Assembly: GCA_021234155.1 (NCBI GenBank)
Contig: JAJEKV010000294.1
Coordinates: forward strand, 1-64,000
DNA length: 64,000 bases
Direction of reading: 5' to 3'
Origin: Isoetes taiwanensis
Lineage: Eukaryota; Streptophyta; Lycopodiopsida; Isoetales; Isoetaceae
The notes beneath the pieces are model-generated. The model worked only from the letters and a program-made list of their open reading frames with translations. It was not told where the DNA came from and searched no databases. Both the position numbers and the translations under genes were made by a program. Of the stretch, positions 12,713-24,351 are shown one piece after another; the first letter of the stretch is position 1, and every line of letters begins with the position of its first letter.

Positions 12713-15700
12713 GGACTTCCAGGCAGGCTTGCACTAAAGCCTGCCGCGGTCTCTGTAGGATGTTGGAAAATTAAAGGTTCAAAAGATCTCTGTAGCAGTT
12801 TTAAGTTCTTAGAGACTGATAATTTAGACATTTTATTTCTTTCAGAAACTTGGGAGCACCAGCTTGGTAGATTACCAACTATAAAAAATTATGACATGTT
12901 TTCAGTATGGAATGCAAAGCCTCATAGAGGACGGCCTTATGGTGGACTAGCTTGTTTCATCCATTATAGAATGCGCGGTATGATATCCTTGTGGTATGCA
13001 GATGAAGAAGACAAACAAATTTTAGCTCTCAAGATAAAAGGCTCTTTACTGTTGGCTGAACGTGATGTGCTTTTAGTCTCCTGCTATGTTCCTCCATCAG
13101 CTTACCAAAATAACAATGGGTCTCTTGCTAGAATCGGCCTCAAAATTGCAGAATGGCAACAGGCATTTGAGGTGATCCTCATGGGTGATTTGAACGGCTG
13201 GACAGGTGAATTTCAAGCCCCAAAAATATATATAGACTCAGAGCCCAGTCTATTACAAGTAGAGCCATGGGATGCCTTTATGCGCAAGAGCTGCCACAAA
13301 GAGTGTAATGCTGCAGGTCAGCAAATTCTAAACTTGTGTTCTTCATTAAATATGATCATCTTTAATGGCATTCGCCACGATGAATCTGATAGATACACTT
13401 TTAGAAGTGAGACTACTTCAGAATTCAAATATTCAGTTCTAGACTATGTCATTGGTGAGCCTCACACGCTAAACATGTTGGAAGAATTCCGGATTGGACC
13501 CTTTACATGGGCTAGTGACCATGCTCCCCTTTTACTCAGGTTAGCTGCATTAAGGCCCCCTCTTACAAGGCCTCATAATACAGGTGTTAAATATGACGCA
13601 TCCCGGAAACAAGTTTTCCATGAGGAGGTCCTTATGGGCCTGCCTCGGGTAAGAGCATTATGCAATATACACGCTCGGGCTACTGCTCTTAACACTCTTT
13701 TATCAAAATCTGCAATAAAGGCTTATGGTGAATACCGTCTGAGAACAAGTGTACAGCCACAAAATGAATGGTATGATGCGGAATTGAAAGATGCCAAGAG
13801 ACAAATAGTTGATCCTCACTCATTGCAAGCCTACAAAAGGCTAGTCAAAAAGAAGAAACAAGCATGGACTTGCGCGCAACAGAGGAAACTAGATAACAAA
13901 GCCAACAACTGGGAAATGGTTTTCGAATAAATTATCTCCTCCTTCTAAGGAACTAGCTTTGACAGATCTCGCATGTGTGGCGCATATATGCCATACACTT
14001 ATACTTTAAAGGAGAAGACAAGTTACGCTTTACCCGAAGCTTCTTCTAGCTTTGTTGTTTCTCTTGACGATGTTAAGAATGCTATTGATGGCTGGCCTGT
14101 GGCAAAGCCCGGGATATTGATGGACTTGCAGCAGAAGAGCATCTCAAGGATGGTGGCATGGAATTGGCTACCTTCATTTCTGAAATTTTAACCAAGCTAT
14201 TATTGAGGGATTTCGAAGCCCGGACCACCAGCTTGATCCATCCCATTTATAAACAAGGTGATATGTTGCTGCCCAATAATTACAGGACTATCATGATTAG
14301 TCCAATACTTGCCAAGCTTTTGGCAAGGTTTTTGATACAAAACTTATCGCTTGGGGCGAGGCTCATGGAGTAAGAGCACGAGGTCAAGCTGGATTTCGGG
14401 CGTGGCTCCTCCACTATAGATCATTTGATTACGCTGCGTACTATGATAGAAGAGGCGGATCACAAGGAAAACCATTGCTCGCTTTGCTTCATTGATTTTG
14501 CCAAAGCATTTGACACAGCCCATGACATTGTAAATTGTTAAATCGGCTAATCCAAATTTTGGTGTACCAAGTGAATGGGTCCTTGCTATTGGCGTGTTAT
14601 ATGAATCAGTCCGTGGCAAGGTAATCACTCCATCCGGTATGACCGATCCGATCATTAGTGATGTGGGTGTTAAACAAGGGTGTACGCTTTCTCCAACTTT
14701 ATTCGGGCTCTATATAGATCAATTGGAAGAGTTTCTCAAACAAGCCGGGTTCTTTTTTTTCCTCGCTTGTTCCATGAATTGGTAATTCTCCTTTTATTTG
14801 TCGATGATTTACTCCTTTGCTCCCACAAAGTAGAAGATTTACAAAAGCAGACTAGAGGTGTTAAGTTTAATTCGCTCACAATTTGGTCGACAGTCAATTT
14901 GAGTAAGACTAAGATTCTAGGTTTTGGGATTGAGAATGCTACTCTAATGTACCGGGGAACACAATAGAACATGCCCAATCCTATAAATATTTAGGCCATG
15001 AAATATTTACGGGACGTAGACCCCGGACAAAGGGTGTTGATCTCGTAATTGCTGCAGCTTTGAAAGCATTTTACGCTATGGCAAACATGTGCCGTCACTC
15101 TCACATCACTTCTTCGGCCGCCGGAAGAGACTTTTTGAAACATTAGTCATGCCGGTAATCCCGTATGCCGCTGAAATCTGGGGCCCATCACTTTGCCGCT
15201 CTAAGTGGCAAGAAATTGAAGCAATTGGAAGACCGGTTGCATATGGGCTTAAAGTGAAAAAAGGGCTGTTCCTTATGAATTGCCGCTTTACGATTGTGGA
15301 TCATATCCTTTAGAAGTACATTCCATGTGCAATACTCTTAGATATCTTGATCGTAAACAACATGCAAGGGACGACTCCTTAATTCGACTTGCTCTTAAAG
15401 CCTCGAGACACTCAAAGCGGATGGGCATAATTGTTGGTTCAAGGATGTACATGGCTGGTTCTCCAGGTGGGGACTAGATATGATACCCTTTACAAGCAAA
15501 TTTAAGGCCCAAGCCTTTCTTGCATACCTTGAGGCCTCCTAAAAAAGAAGCTCCAATACTATATTAGAGATTTTAATCCGAGCATAGCCATGCCATACCA
15601 GATTTGTGCCTTCACCGGCATGTTTCTGTGGCAAATCGGAGGCGATTGCACGACTCGCATGGGTTCTCATTGCTTAATGATTGAAAAAGGGAGATGGTTG

Positions 15701-15840
15701 AAACTTGAGGAGAGTCGAGGATTTGTGCTTGTCAGGAGGACATAGAAGCGGAGAAACATGCTATATATTATTGTCATAGACATGACACACTTCAGGCCAA
15801 ATATTCTATGATTGACCTGGAAGCTACCCATGAATGAGTT
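12713..15840 (+). pseudogene. LINE ORF2: AP endonuclease, reverse transcriptase, Cys/His knuckle (broken)
   Basis: The frame begins in phase right after the ORF1 TAG and runs open to 13930. The endonuclease part shows FLSETW, YVPPS, GDLNGWTGEF and the SDHAPLLL motif, the expected order for an L1-type APE endonuclease. At about 13915 the text reads TGGGAAATGGTTTTCGAATAA; one extra base there ends the frame, and the next part continues one frame over. Reverse-transcriptase motifs follow in shifting frames: IHPIYKQGD and NNYRTIMI (about 14235-14300), STIDHLITLR then CFIDFAKAFDTAHD (about 14412-14525), GVKQGCTLSPTLFG (about 14668-14710) and the active-site box LLFVDDLLLC (14790-14819; FVDD instead of the usual FADD or YADD). 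A CxCx8Hx4C knuckle (CACQEDIEAEKHAIYYC) lies near 15724-15775. Several frame changes and a stop break the RT part, so no functional enzyme is expected. Confidence 0.87.
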
Positions 15841-16015
15841 GTTTCAACACACTCCCTCACTCCCTCACTTGGGAAACTTTCTTAGAGAGCTTTTGAATAA
15901 TGTTGAACATGGCTAGAGATATATCTCTACATGATTAGAGACTCCACTACTTCATTGAGTGTACTAGATATGTATTTTCCTTGTCCCATAGCCCTCGGGC
16001 TCCAGAGGACGTTAA

Positions 16016-16031
16016 TATATTATTATTATTA
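16016..16031 (+). repeat. LINE (TTA)n tail, left part
   Basis: The LINE 3' UTR ends in ATATTATTATTATTA and the tail is then cut by Helitron H1 between A and T. The same trinucleotide resumes immediately after H1 at 19403. The joined tail would be about 45 bp. Confidence 0.85.
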
Positions 16032-16060
16032 CTAGTAATGGTGCCCAGCGTTGCTGGGCT
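16032..16060 (-). other. Helitron H1 3' terminal hairpin and CTAG end
   Basis: On the plus strand the text is CTAGTAATGGTGCCCAGCG followed by TTGCTGGGC. On the minus strand this is a 7-bp stem with an AAC loop, a 7-base spacer and CTAG. It matches in layout the ends of H2 (29238-29265) and H3 (58143-58171). Confidence 0.8.
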
Positions 16061-18749
16061 CAAACTCCTTGTCATATATCTCATATAATTAGGCAAATCC
16101 ATAGAAAATTTTTCTCGTACTCTAGTACTCCAAGTTTAAGTTATGCAAAAGGGCTCTCAAAACCTTTGGGCTTCATTAACTTTAAAAAAATAAATGCTAA
16201 AGATATAGGAATGCAAAAATTGTTGTTCTAGAAGGTGGAATTGCTTCTATCTAACTTGCCAAAACTATATTTCCAAAGTTATAAGATTACACTGCTTCCA
16301 TATTAGAGATTGTCATGCCAATTGAGAAGCATGTCTTTTGTACCACTAAATTTTTTAGTCTCTAGTTTACATGAGCACTTGTTTAACTTCTACAACTTTG
16401 TGCATGATGCAAATGAAACATAATCCTTCACAACAATGTGTATATTACAACCCGATAACATTTTGGTCCACTATGCTAATTGTCCTAAAAACAACATTCA
16501 AAGATGAGTGCTAGCAAGTCTACATGGAAGGCAAACATGAAAAAATGATACTTGAATACCATATTATAAGGAGGGATATATTATTAACATAATAGAGCTC
16601 ATATTATTTTGAAGATGTATTGGATAATTCAAGTAAGTTCATGCTTAAAGATGCCTAGCCTGCTATTTGTAACAGATGATAAAATGCAAAAGCATGCAAA
16701 GCTAAGAGATTGCCAATTCGAATTGCCCTTGCAAATAAAATATTTGTACCTCCATTGCCTCCCTTAGCAATACGACATTCTTTATGCTCCATTTGCAACA
16801 CATAACAGTAATAACAAAGAGATAACACATAGTAGTGGAGCAACACTAAGTTCTGCCTATTTTTACAACTCAAGAAATACAAAGAAATAAGAGAACATTA
16901 TTTTTTGTAGATCTAGCTTCTCTTTCCAGAGCTGATCTTCCTAACTTATAATCCTTTTTCTTCCTAACTTATGGTCTGCTACTTACAGTCATGGAACAGG
17001 CTTCTCACCAGACCTGCCTGACAGTGAACTGTAAGGTTCCTGACCTATTGTTTGCCTTATGAGATTATCCAGTGATTCCTGATATTTACGGTCATTGTCA
17101 ATTTGGTCCTTTGACTTGACTTCACCCATAAAAGGTGGTTTATTCCATCCTTTCCCAAAATTACTCATACTTCCCTAGTAGCAACAGGACGATGTTTATA
17201 CGGAGTCCCTGAATATGCATTTAACATGCCTGTCAGAAAACGCATCAAACGGAATCTCATGGCATGATAGTGCAACATTTAAGTAATGCTCTTCACATTC
17301 AACATAACTACCCTCTCAGGTAATAAATGGCTTACACGGCAATATGGATGTAAATAGCTGTTTATTTTCTTAGATAATACCTCTCTATGTTGGGAAACAG
17401 AGAATTCAAAGTTATTCTTGCTATGCATTGTCTAGTTTATACCATGCCATTCACAATTGAAAAAACGCACCTTCAGCAATATATCTTGCTACCAAACTTC
17501 AGGAACAGATTTGTGCAGATTCAAAATTCACCCCTCATCCACTATCTTTATTACCACTTGCAAAGCAAATAGATGAAACAAATCGACCATGGGAAATATG
17601 GCTGGCTTTGTGATGATATTTCCGGATGGTGTCAAGCAGTTGCACACAACGCACAACCCTAGTTTCTAAAGTTGAACATTAGTCTGAAACATTATATTTC
17701 TTCCTATGACTTATCCATTTCTAATTTGGCATCTGCAATAGACACAGACTGTAAATCACATTATACCGTTTCTAAAAATAAATAAAGAAGAAGTTCATGT
17801 TTTCAAGTTTACCTGTTACCGGAGATATCTAAAAGCTTGCATTTAACCGATCTGGTACTTCACATGTTGCAGTGATTCAAAGCCCAAACCGATTTGTTGC
17901 ATGCCCCGCCCATCCGCCATGAAGCAAGCCTTCTGCTAGAAAACTTTGTCAGGCATAGCCGAGCCTGAGCATTTTCCAGCTTTTATTGTAAGGGGAAGTG
18001 ACAATATCTTGGCCGTTGTAAGATATTAAGCCTGCAAAAATAGAGTTGGCTTGTTGAAAAAAAAATGGCATTGTAGGTCATAAAAACTCCATTGCTGCAT
18101 CTGGAATCGAAACTAACAGTGTCAGAACGGATCCAAACCTTAAAAGCATAGCCAAACCATAGTTTTTGGAAAAAATCCTTCTTTTCTTGAGTTTCCTAGC
18201 TTTCTGGCTTTCATAGAGATTTCTGGCTTCTGGCTATGGTGAAGCGCCCCATCCTCTACCAGCCCCCTTCTTCTCCTGCCGTCGGATTTAGGGCTAATCC
18301 TTGAGTCTAAAATAAATGTTGTGTGCTCCTTTCTTATGAATGTGCTTCCAGATTCCATCTCTGCTAAAACCCTGCATAGAGAATACTCTGATGCTTCCAT
18401 TTGCTTAAAAAATAAATTGCAGAAATACCTTCTGATCACTACCATATCAAACAACAAAAGCAGCAGAAACATCTTCATCTTATTGTCCTAATTACTCTGC
18501 CTCGCCTTGGCCTCCTTGCCTTCGTGGCTTGCATATCATCCTGCATCATCTCCTGTTGCAAGCACGATGCTTCAAAATGATCTTGTAAGTAGTTGTCTTG
18601 AGGCAATGAGAGCACCTACCACGATCTACAGAAAGGAGAATGAAAATCTGCCAAGCCTAGACCGTCTACCACTGTCACCGTCCTTTGCCAAGTTCTTCCT
18701 TCTGCCATTGGCCTGATCCATCCTCCATCTGGTAAACCCTGCCTATGAT

Positions 18750-19091
18750 TCAACTGGATGCTCTGAAGCCGTTCATTGCCATATTCTTCTCTCTGCCATA
18801 TCCGTTTGCTGCTAAAACCAAGCCGATCTGCCATGCTGTTATGCCCTGTTCGATTGCTATAATGCCATTTCTCTGCTTTACTTCTCCATAGTCTGCCATC
18901 TCTTTGCCATAGCCGTAACCTTCATTTCCTTCTTCCACCTCTTGTCTACCATATCCAAAAGGGCCGCCAGATCCACCCTTGTTTGCATTCCACAATGCCT
19001 TGAAGGCTCTCTGCTTCTGTTCTGATATGAACACTGCCCTAATCCGCCATACCCTAACGGATCGGCTGCGCCAGAGTGGAGGCATAGCCAT
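18750..19091 (-). other. Gly/Tyr-rich reading frame inside Helitron H1, unrecognised
   Basis: A 113-residue frame near the 5' end of H1 (minus strand) is rich in Gly, Tyr and Glu (for example EEGNEGYGYGKEMADYGE). The neighbouring region repeats short words such as TCTGCCATA and GCCATAGCC, so the frame may reflect repeats and not a protein. Non-autonomous plant Helitrons often carry captured exon pieces, which would be a second explanation. I assign no function. Confidence 0.3.
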
Positions 19092-19401
19092 AGCCGAAGC
19101 CGGAGTCTGAAGGGGTTTGGGTTTGCACCAGTGCTTCCACTAAAACAGAACTCTCCAACTCCATCCTTCCACCTCCTGCATGCCGCATATGCTTCAGAAA
19201 TGCTCCACGAAATTGGCTATTGGCTATGGCGGAAAGAAAACCCGAATGCATTGCAAAAATGCTTCGAAATTGGCTATGGCCGAAGGAAAGCCCCCAATAT
19301 TTAGAAACGCCTCTGGATCCGTTCGATCTAGGTTGAGATGGATCTCAGCCGTCCAAATTAGGGCTGGGTCCAACACTTACGGAATAACATTATAATATAA
19401 G

Positions 19402-19402
<1 letters not shown>

Positions 19403-19434
<32 letters not shown>
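19403..19434 (+). repeat. LINE (TTA)n tail, right part, and junction to satellite
   Basis: This is an uninterrupted TTA/ATT run after the H1 5' end, passing into ATTAATTGCG of the satellite. It completes the LINE tail and overlaps the possible ATTAA target duplication. Confidence 0.85.
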
Positions 19435-19437
<3 letters not shown>

Positions 19438-22066
19438 TGCGAATTTACGAATGTCTTGCCACTGCAAAAGCGCCCCCCGACTTCTACTTGCCACATCGGG
19501 AGGAGGAAAGGCCCAAACTCCGCTCCGTCAGTTCCCCTTGCTCCATTATTCTGGGCCGGCCGCTACCGCCCGGGTCCCAAGTGCAGCAGACCAGGGACTC
19601 GGCCCCAAAGCGTAAACCCTTCTAGAGCACGGCAGCCCACCGGGGTTCACGTTTGAGGCCCTCTCCTTGTCGGTCGGTAGGGACCTTGCGCCAGGTGTCT
19701 TGAAGTGGAGTTGGGGTGTTGGCCTTGAGGCCGGACCCTAAAATCCCTCAGTCCGCTTGCCCCAAATTTCCTCTCCCCAAGGCCACGGGGGCCGGGGCGG
19801 GCGACCTCCCTCTCAGGAATCGCGATCGACTCGCCAATGGACCGAGCGTCGACATTGCCACAGGGACCAAGTTCCGTGGCGAAGACCACCGAACTCAAGA
19901 AGCGCCAAAGTAGCTCACTTACATCACACTCGTAGTCAATTGGCCTAGGATGTGCATGCGGGATCTTGTCGTGGAAGGCGTGAGTGTTTCCTTCTTTTCG
20001 CAAAACCGACCAGGTGTAACTTACTCCCTAGGGTAATTTCGCCATTCCGGGACGATTTGGCGGTGGTCTATTTGCCATTACGGAGCATCCCGGTGCGAAC
20101 GACAAAAACAAGGCGGTTTCTACAAGGCCGACATCGGGGCCGCCCGCGGTTTGACAAGTTCTCCGGACCGATCCGGAATCTTTTGGACCTTCCCAAAGAG
20201 GGGCCCCGAAGCGGAGGATCCAACGGGTCGGATAGAGGAAGGGCTCCGGGAGGGTGGTCATTAGCGTCACGACGGGGAGCGGCCGCCAGGAAGGGCTGCC
20301 TCGGGAACTTTTTTTTGGATCCCGCCTCCGGGGTCGGACTCTCCCCTCTTGTGAGGGATCCCCGCAAGGTCCTGGCCTCGTTTGACTTGGGGAAGGGTGC
20401 GGCTTCGGTTCTCACAGAACGGGCTGCCCCGACCGTTCTAATGCTAACCCTTTGACCTAGACCTTCTCAGAAAATTCAAAAATTGGTAGTGTCTTGGAGA
20501 TGAATTAGGGATCCGGTGGCAAAAACCGGAATTTATTTTTCGTGCAATGCATTAATTGCGAATTTACGAATGTCTTGCCTTTGCAAAAGCCCCCGACTTC
20601 TACTTGCCACATCGGGAGGAGGAAAGGCCCAAACTCGCTCCGTCGGTTCCCCTTGCTCCGTATTCACCGACTCTTTGCTTCTCGGCCAGGTCCCAAGTGC
20701 AAGGACCCGGGACTCGGCCCCAAAACGTAAACCCTTCTAGAGCACGGCAACCCACGGGGTTTACGTTTGAGGAGGCCTTCTCCTTGTCGATTCGGTAGGG
20801 ACCTTGCGCCGTGTCTTGAAGTGGAGTTGGGGTGTTGGCCGCTAGCAGCGGACCCTAAAATCCCCTCAGGAGGCTGCTTGCCCCAAATTTCCTCTCCCAA
20901 GGCCCGGGGACGGACGGGTGACCTCCCTCTCCGGAATCACGATCGACTCTACGCCAATGGACTCGAACGTCGACATTGCCACAGGGGACCAAGTTCCGTG
21001 CCGAAGACCACCAACTCCAAGAAGCGCCAAAGTAGCTCACTTCCATCACACTCGTAGTCAATTGGCCTAGGATGTGCATGCGGGATACCGTCGTGGAGGG
21101 CGTGAGTGTTTCCTTCTTTATAAAACCGGACCGCGGTAACTTGCTCCCTAGGGTAATTTCGCCATTCCGGACGATTTGGGTGGTCTATTTGCCATTCGGG
21201 AGCATCCCTGCGTCCGAACGACAAAAACAAAGGCGGTTTCTACAAGGCCGACATCGGGGGGCCCAGCGGTTTGACAAGTTCTCCGGACCGATCTGGAATC
21301 TTTTGGACCTTCCCGAAGAGGGGCCCCCGAAGCGGAGGATCCAACGGTCGGATAGGGGAACCCGGACCGGGAGGGTGGTCATTAGCGTGCAGCCCGGGAG
21401 CCCGCCAGAAGAAAGAGCGCCGGGAACTTTTTGGATCCCGCCTCACGGGGGTGGGACTCTCCCCTCTTGTGAGGGATCCCCGCAAGGTCCCTGGCCTCGT
21501 TTGACTTGAGGAAGGGTGCGGCTCGGTTGCCCCGCGAACGGGCTGCCCGGACCGTTCTAATGCTAACCCATTGACCTAGACCTTCTCAGAAAATTCAAAA
21601 TTGGGCCGTGTCTTTGGAGATGAAAAACCGAATTTATTTTCGTGCAATGCATTAATTGCGATTTCTGAATGTCTTGCCATTTGCAAAAGCCCCCGACTTC
21701 TACTTGCCACAGCGGGAGGAGGAAAGGCCCAAACTCGCTCCGTCGGTTCCCCTTGCTCGTATTCTGGCGCCGCCGACCAGTCCCAAGTGCAACAGACCAG
21801 GACTCGGCCCCCAAAACGTAAACCCTTCTAGAGCCTGGCAACCCACAGGGTTTACGTTTCGGAGGCCCTCTCCTTGTCAGATTCGGCCGGGACCTTGCGG
21901 CGTGTCTTGAAGTGGAGTTGGGGTGTTGACGCTAGAGCGCTGACCCTAAAATCCCTCCGAGGTCGCTTGCCCCAAATTTCCTCTCCCCAAGGCCCCAGGG
22001 GACCGGACGGGCGACCTCCCCTCTCTCGGGAATCGCGACCGACCGCCAATGGACTCTAACGCCGAC
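19432..22066. repeat. Satellite array, block 2 (about 2.4 copies)
   Basis: The same 1.1-kb unit as in 1-11916 continues in phase: it resumes at ATTAATTGCGAATTTACG where block 1 stopped. Anchors lie at 20438 and 21557. The last copy ends within AACGCCGAC at 22066, after which the sequence is unrelated. The copy starting near 21600 lacks about 20 bp around the usual GAATTAGGGATCC word. Confidence 0.95.
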
Positions 22067-22067
22067 G

Positions 22068-23145
22068 TGAAGTGGTCGGCAAGCTTGATTTAGTATGAAA
22101 GTATGCAAGTGAAGCTCAATGGTGCACAAGTCTGGTTTATTAAAGTGGATAGATAAACAAGGATGGAGAGAAATCTAAGTGGATACATAAACAAGAATAG
22201 ATAAAATACATAAGTAATGAAACAAATCTAAGTTGCTAATAATATTAACTTAAAAAAAAGGACACGTCGATATAAACCAAAAAGTCGTCAAATGAAAGCA
22301 TAGGGCGGGCTCTAGAATAGGTATAGCTTAACCGCCAAAACTGCATCGACAACAAATTAATTGCCGTGGCGGTCACATTCATATGGACTCATTATGGAGG
22401 TAATGAAATTGAATATCTCGAACTCGAAATTCAAGGTGAGACGCCGTTGAACCCCCGGCCGCGGTCCAAAACCCTTAGCAGTAATCTATGAAGAGGCTGC
22501 AACCATATATGAAGTTGTATGTGATCATGCACGAGAGAATATGGCAAATCAAAGAAGCTCTTCTTGCAGCTTTGCATGGACTGTAGCTGGGCATGCCTTG
22601 TGTAGATTGTATGCAGAAGAGCAACCTGGTGAGCCATATGTTTGCACTGCTACAGTCATGACTGAAGTGATTGGCAAGCTTGATTTAGTATGAAAGTATG
22701 CAAGTGAAGCTCAATGGTGCACAAGTCTGGTTTATTAAAGTGGATAGATAAACAAGGATGGAGAGAAATCTAAGTGGATAGATAAAGAAGGATAGATAAA
22801 ATACATAAGTAATGAAACAAATCTAAGTTGCTAATAATATTAACTTAAAAAAAAGGACACGTTCGTTTGGAACCGAAACATCGTTATAAACGTCGTTCAA
22901 CGAAAATTACAGACGTCGTATAAAAAAAAGATTGCTAATAATAATAACTTAATTAAAAAAAAAGACACGTCGTTATAAACCAAAACGTCGTCAAATGAAA
23001 GCATAGGGCGGGCTCTAGAATAGGTATAGCTTAACTTTCCAAATCAGTATCGACAACAAATTAATTGCCGTATGGTCACATTGGTATGGACTCATTATGG
23101 AGTGTAATGAAATTGAATATCTCGAACTTCGAAATTCAAGGTGAG
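22068..23145. repeat. Imperfect tandem duplication (period about 595 bp)
   Basis: 22068-22262 is nearly identical to 22663-22858 (starting TGAAGTG, including GGCAAGCTTGATTTAGTATG). 22263-22435 matches 22960-23143, including GCATAGGGCGGGCTCTAGAA. The second copy has an extra segment of roughly 75-100 bp (22862-22960) with ACGTCGTTCAACG words. 22436-22662 is present once and has no recognisable gene. The duplication starts directly at the satellite boundary. Confidence 0.85.
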
Positions 23146-23624
23146 TAGGATATGTTATATTAAGGTGAAGGGTCTATCTTGTGCCACCACAATATAGATA
23201 AAAACATAAGTAATAAAACAAATAGATCTAAGTTGGTAACTTAATAAAAAAAAAAAAAAAAAAAAGACACGCGTCGGTATACACATTGGCGTCATTTCCA
23301 TAAATACGGCCCACCTCTTTTTCTCGCTTTCTGTTTATGCGGTCGAATATTGCACTCAGATCCATCGGTGAAAAGCTGTTTTTAATCATCTAAGTTCGTC
23401 GAAAGATAAAAAATTTGAGTTTGATTTCTACATTTTCTATCACAAAAATGTCTGGAGGTGGAGGCAAACCGGGACTTTCAACATCCTGTTCAAGAGCAAC
23501 TTCACGAAGTTAGATTTTTCGCATAAAAATGACCCTCCACCGGGTAACAATCCTTCTTTGTATAATAATTATAATTATAATAATAACTTATAATTATAAC
23601 TTAATAAAAAAAAGCACACGTCGT
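23146..23624. other. AT-rich stretch, no gene seen
   Basis: The stretch contains a 20-base A run near 23250 and AT-rich text. Short frames exist, but none has recognisable motifs. It is probably decayed repeat. Confidence 0.5.
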
Positions 23625-23720
23625 TTAACACAAAGACGTCGTTATAGACGTCGATCAACGACTATAACAGACGTCGTTCAACGACGTCACGACGTCGTTC
23701 AACGACGTCTGTAACTTTTT
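23625..23720. repeat. Palindrome cluster, CACTA-subterminal-like (ACGTCGTTcAACGACGT)
   Basis: Two adjacent near-perfect copies of GACGTCGTTCAACGACGTC lie inside a larger near-palindrome at 23667-23712. Just upstream is GTTATAGACGTCG-ATC-AACGACTATAAC (23641-23668). The same word type (CGTCGTTGAACGACGTT) is repeated in the right subterminal region of the CACTA-type element ending at 57047, so this may be a fragment of a related element. I found no CACTA terminus near it. Confidence 0.6.
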
Positions 23721-24160
23721 ATCGAAAACAGAGCCGGCTTTTCCGCCGCCTAGTTTTTTTGGTTCTAAGCGGCTGGAGGAGGCGATTTTTCGTGGCGATT
23801 TTTGGCGCGGATCATCCTTTTGGGTCCTTTCCAAGCTTCAAGCAAGCATCCAAAGGTATTTCAATGGATCAATCAATTCTATTTTTGAATTAGGCTTGTT
23901 GTTTGATAGATTTAGGGCTTCTTGTTTTTCTTGTTTGTTTTCAATCCATCCCATTTCTATCCTCCTCTTCTTTCCATCCTTGTTTTTCTTCAATCCATTT
24001 TAGCCTCTTATTAGTATGGAATCGAATCCTCCTCCTTCTTCTTCCAATCATCTTCCAATCATTGGTTTCTTCCTTCTAATCTTAGTTCTTCCAATCTTCT
24101 ATTCATTTCTTCTTCTTCTTCTTCACCACTTTCTCATTCTATTCAATCTTTCTTTTCTAT
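23721..24160. other. Pyrimidine-rich stretch before the (TCC)n tract, no gene seen
   Basis: T- and C-rich text with short TTC/TCC runs leads into the (TCC)n tract. An open frame through it depends on the microsatellite and is not supported as a gene. Confidence 0.5.
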
Positions 24161-24351
24161 CTCCTCCTCCTCCCTCCTCCTCCTCCTCCTCCTCCTCCTC
24201 CTCCTCCTCCTCCTCCTCCTCCTCCTCCTCCTCCTCCTCCTCCTCCTCCTCCTCCTCCTCCTCCTCCTCCTCCTCCTCCTCCTCCTCCTCCTCCTCCTCC
24301 TCCTCCTCCTCCTCCTCCTCCTCCTCCTCCTCCTCCTCCTCCTCCTCCTCT
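24161..24351 (-). repeat. (TCC)n tract, about 190 bp, tail of X copy 1
   Basis: The tract is a nearly pure TCC repeat. It occupies the place that (TTC)n holds in the three other X copies, so on the minus strand it reads as a (GGA)n version of the 3' tail. Confidence 0.9.

Larger units (their letters stand above)
11917..16031 (+). mobile_element. L1-clade LINE inserted in the satellite; tail continues at 19403-19431
   Basis: The satellite breaks after GCAATGCATTAA and resumes at 19432 with ATTAATTGCG, so ATTAA is a possible 5-bp target duplication (it overlaps the tail and is ambiguous). Inside are a short 5' UTR of about 118 bp, ORF1 (12035-12712), ORF2 with endonuclease, reverse transcriptase and a C-terminal Cys/His knuckle (12713 to about 15840), a short 3' UTR and a (TTA)n tail. 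ORF1 and the endonuclease are open, while the reverse transcriptase part is broken by several frame changes. The insertion is therefore fairly recent but no longer autonomous. Helitron H1 later inserted into the tail. Confidence 0.9.
16032..19402 (-). mobile_element. Helitron H1 (non-autonomous, 3,371 bp, reverse strand)
   Basis: On the minus strand the element starts with TCTTATATTATAATGTT at 19402 and ends with a hairpin GCCCAGC-AAC-GCTGGGC, a short spacer and CTAG at 16032. It is flanked by A on one side and T on the other, as expected for Helitron insertion between A and T without target duplication. I see no Rep/helicase coding. The interior (about 18140-19250) has minus-strand frames, including a Gly/Tyr-rich one at 18750-19091, which may be captured gene pieces; I do not recognise them. 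The rest (16100-18100) is AT-rich without visible genes. The insertion sits inside the (TTA)n tail of the LINE. Confidence 0.82.

Noticed and set aside
1-22066. Satellite as rDNA spacer or 5S array
   Set aside because: No 5S or other rRNA core words were found in the unit.
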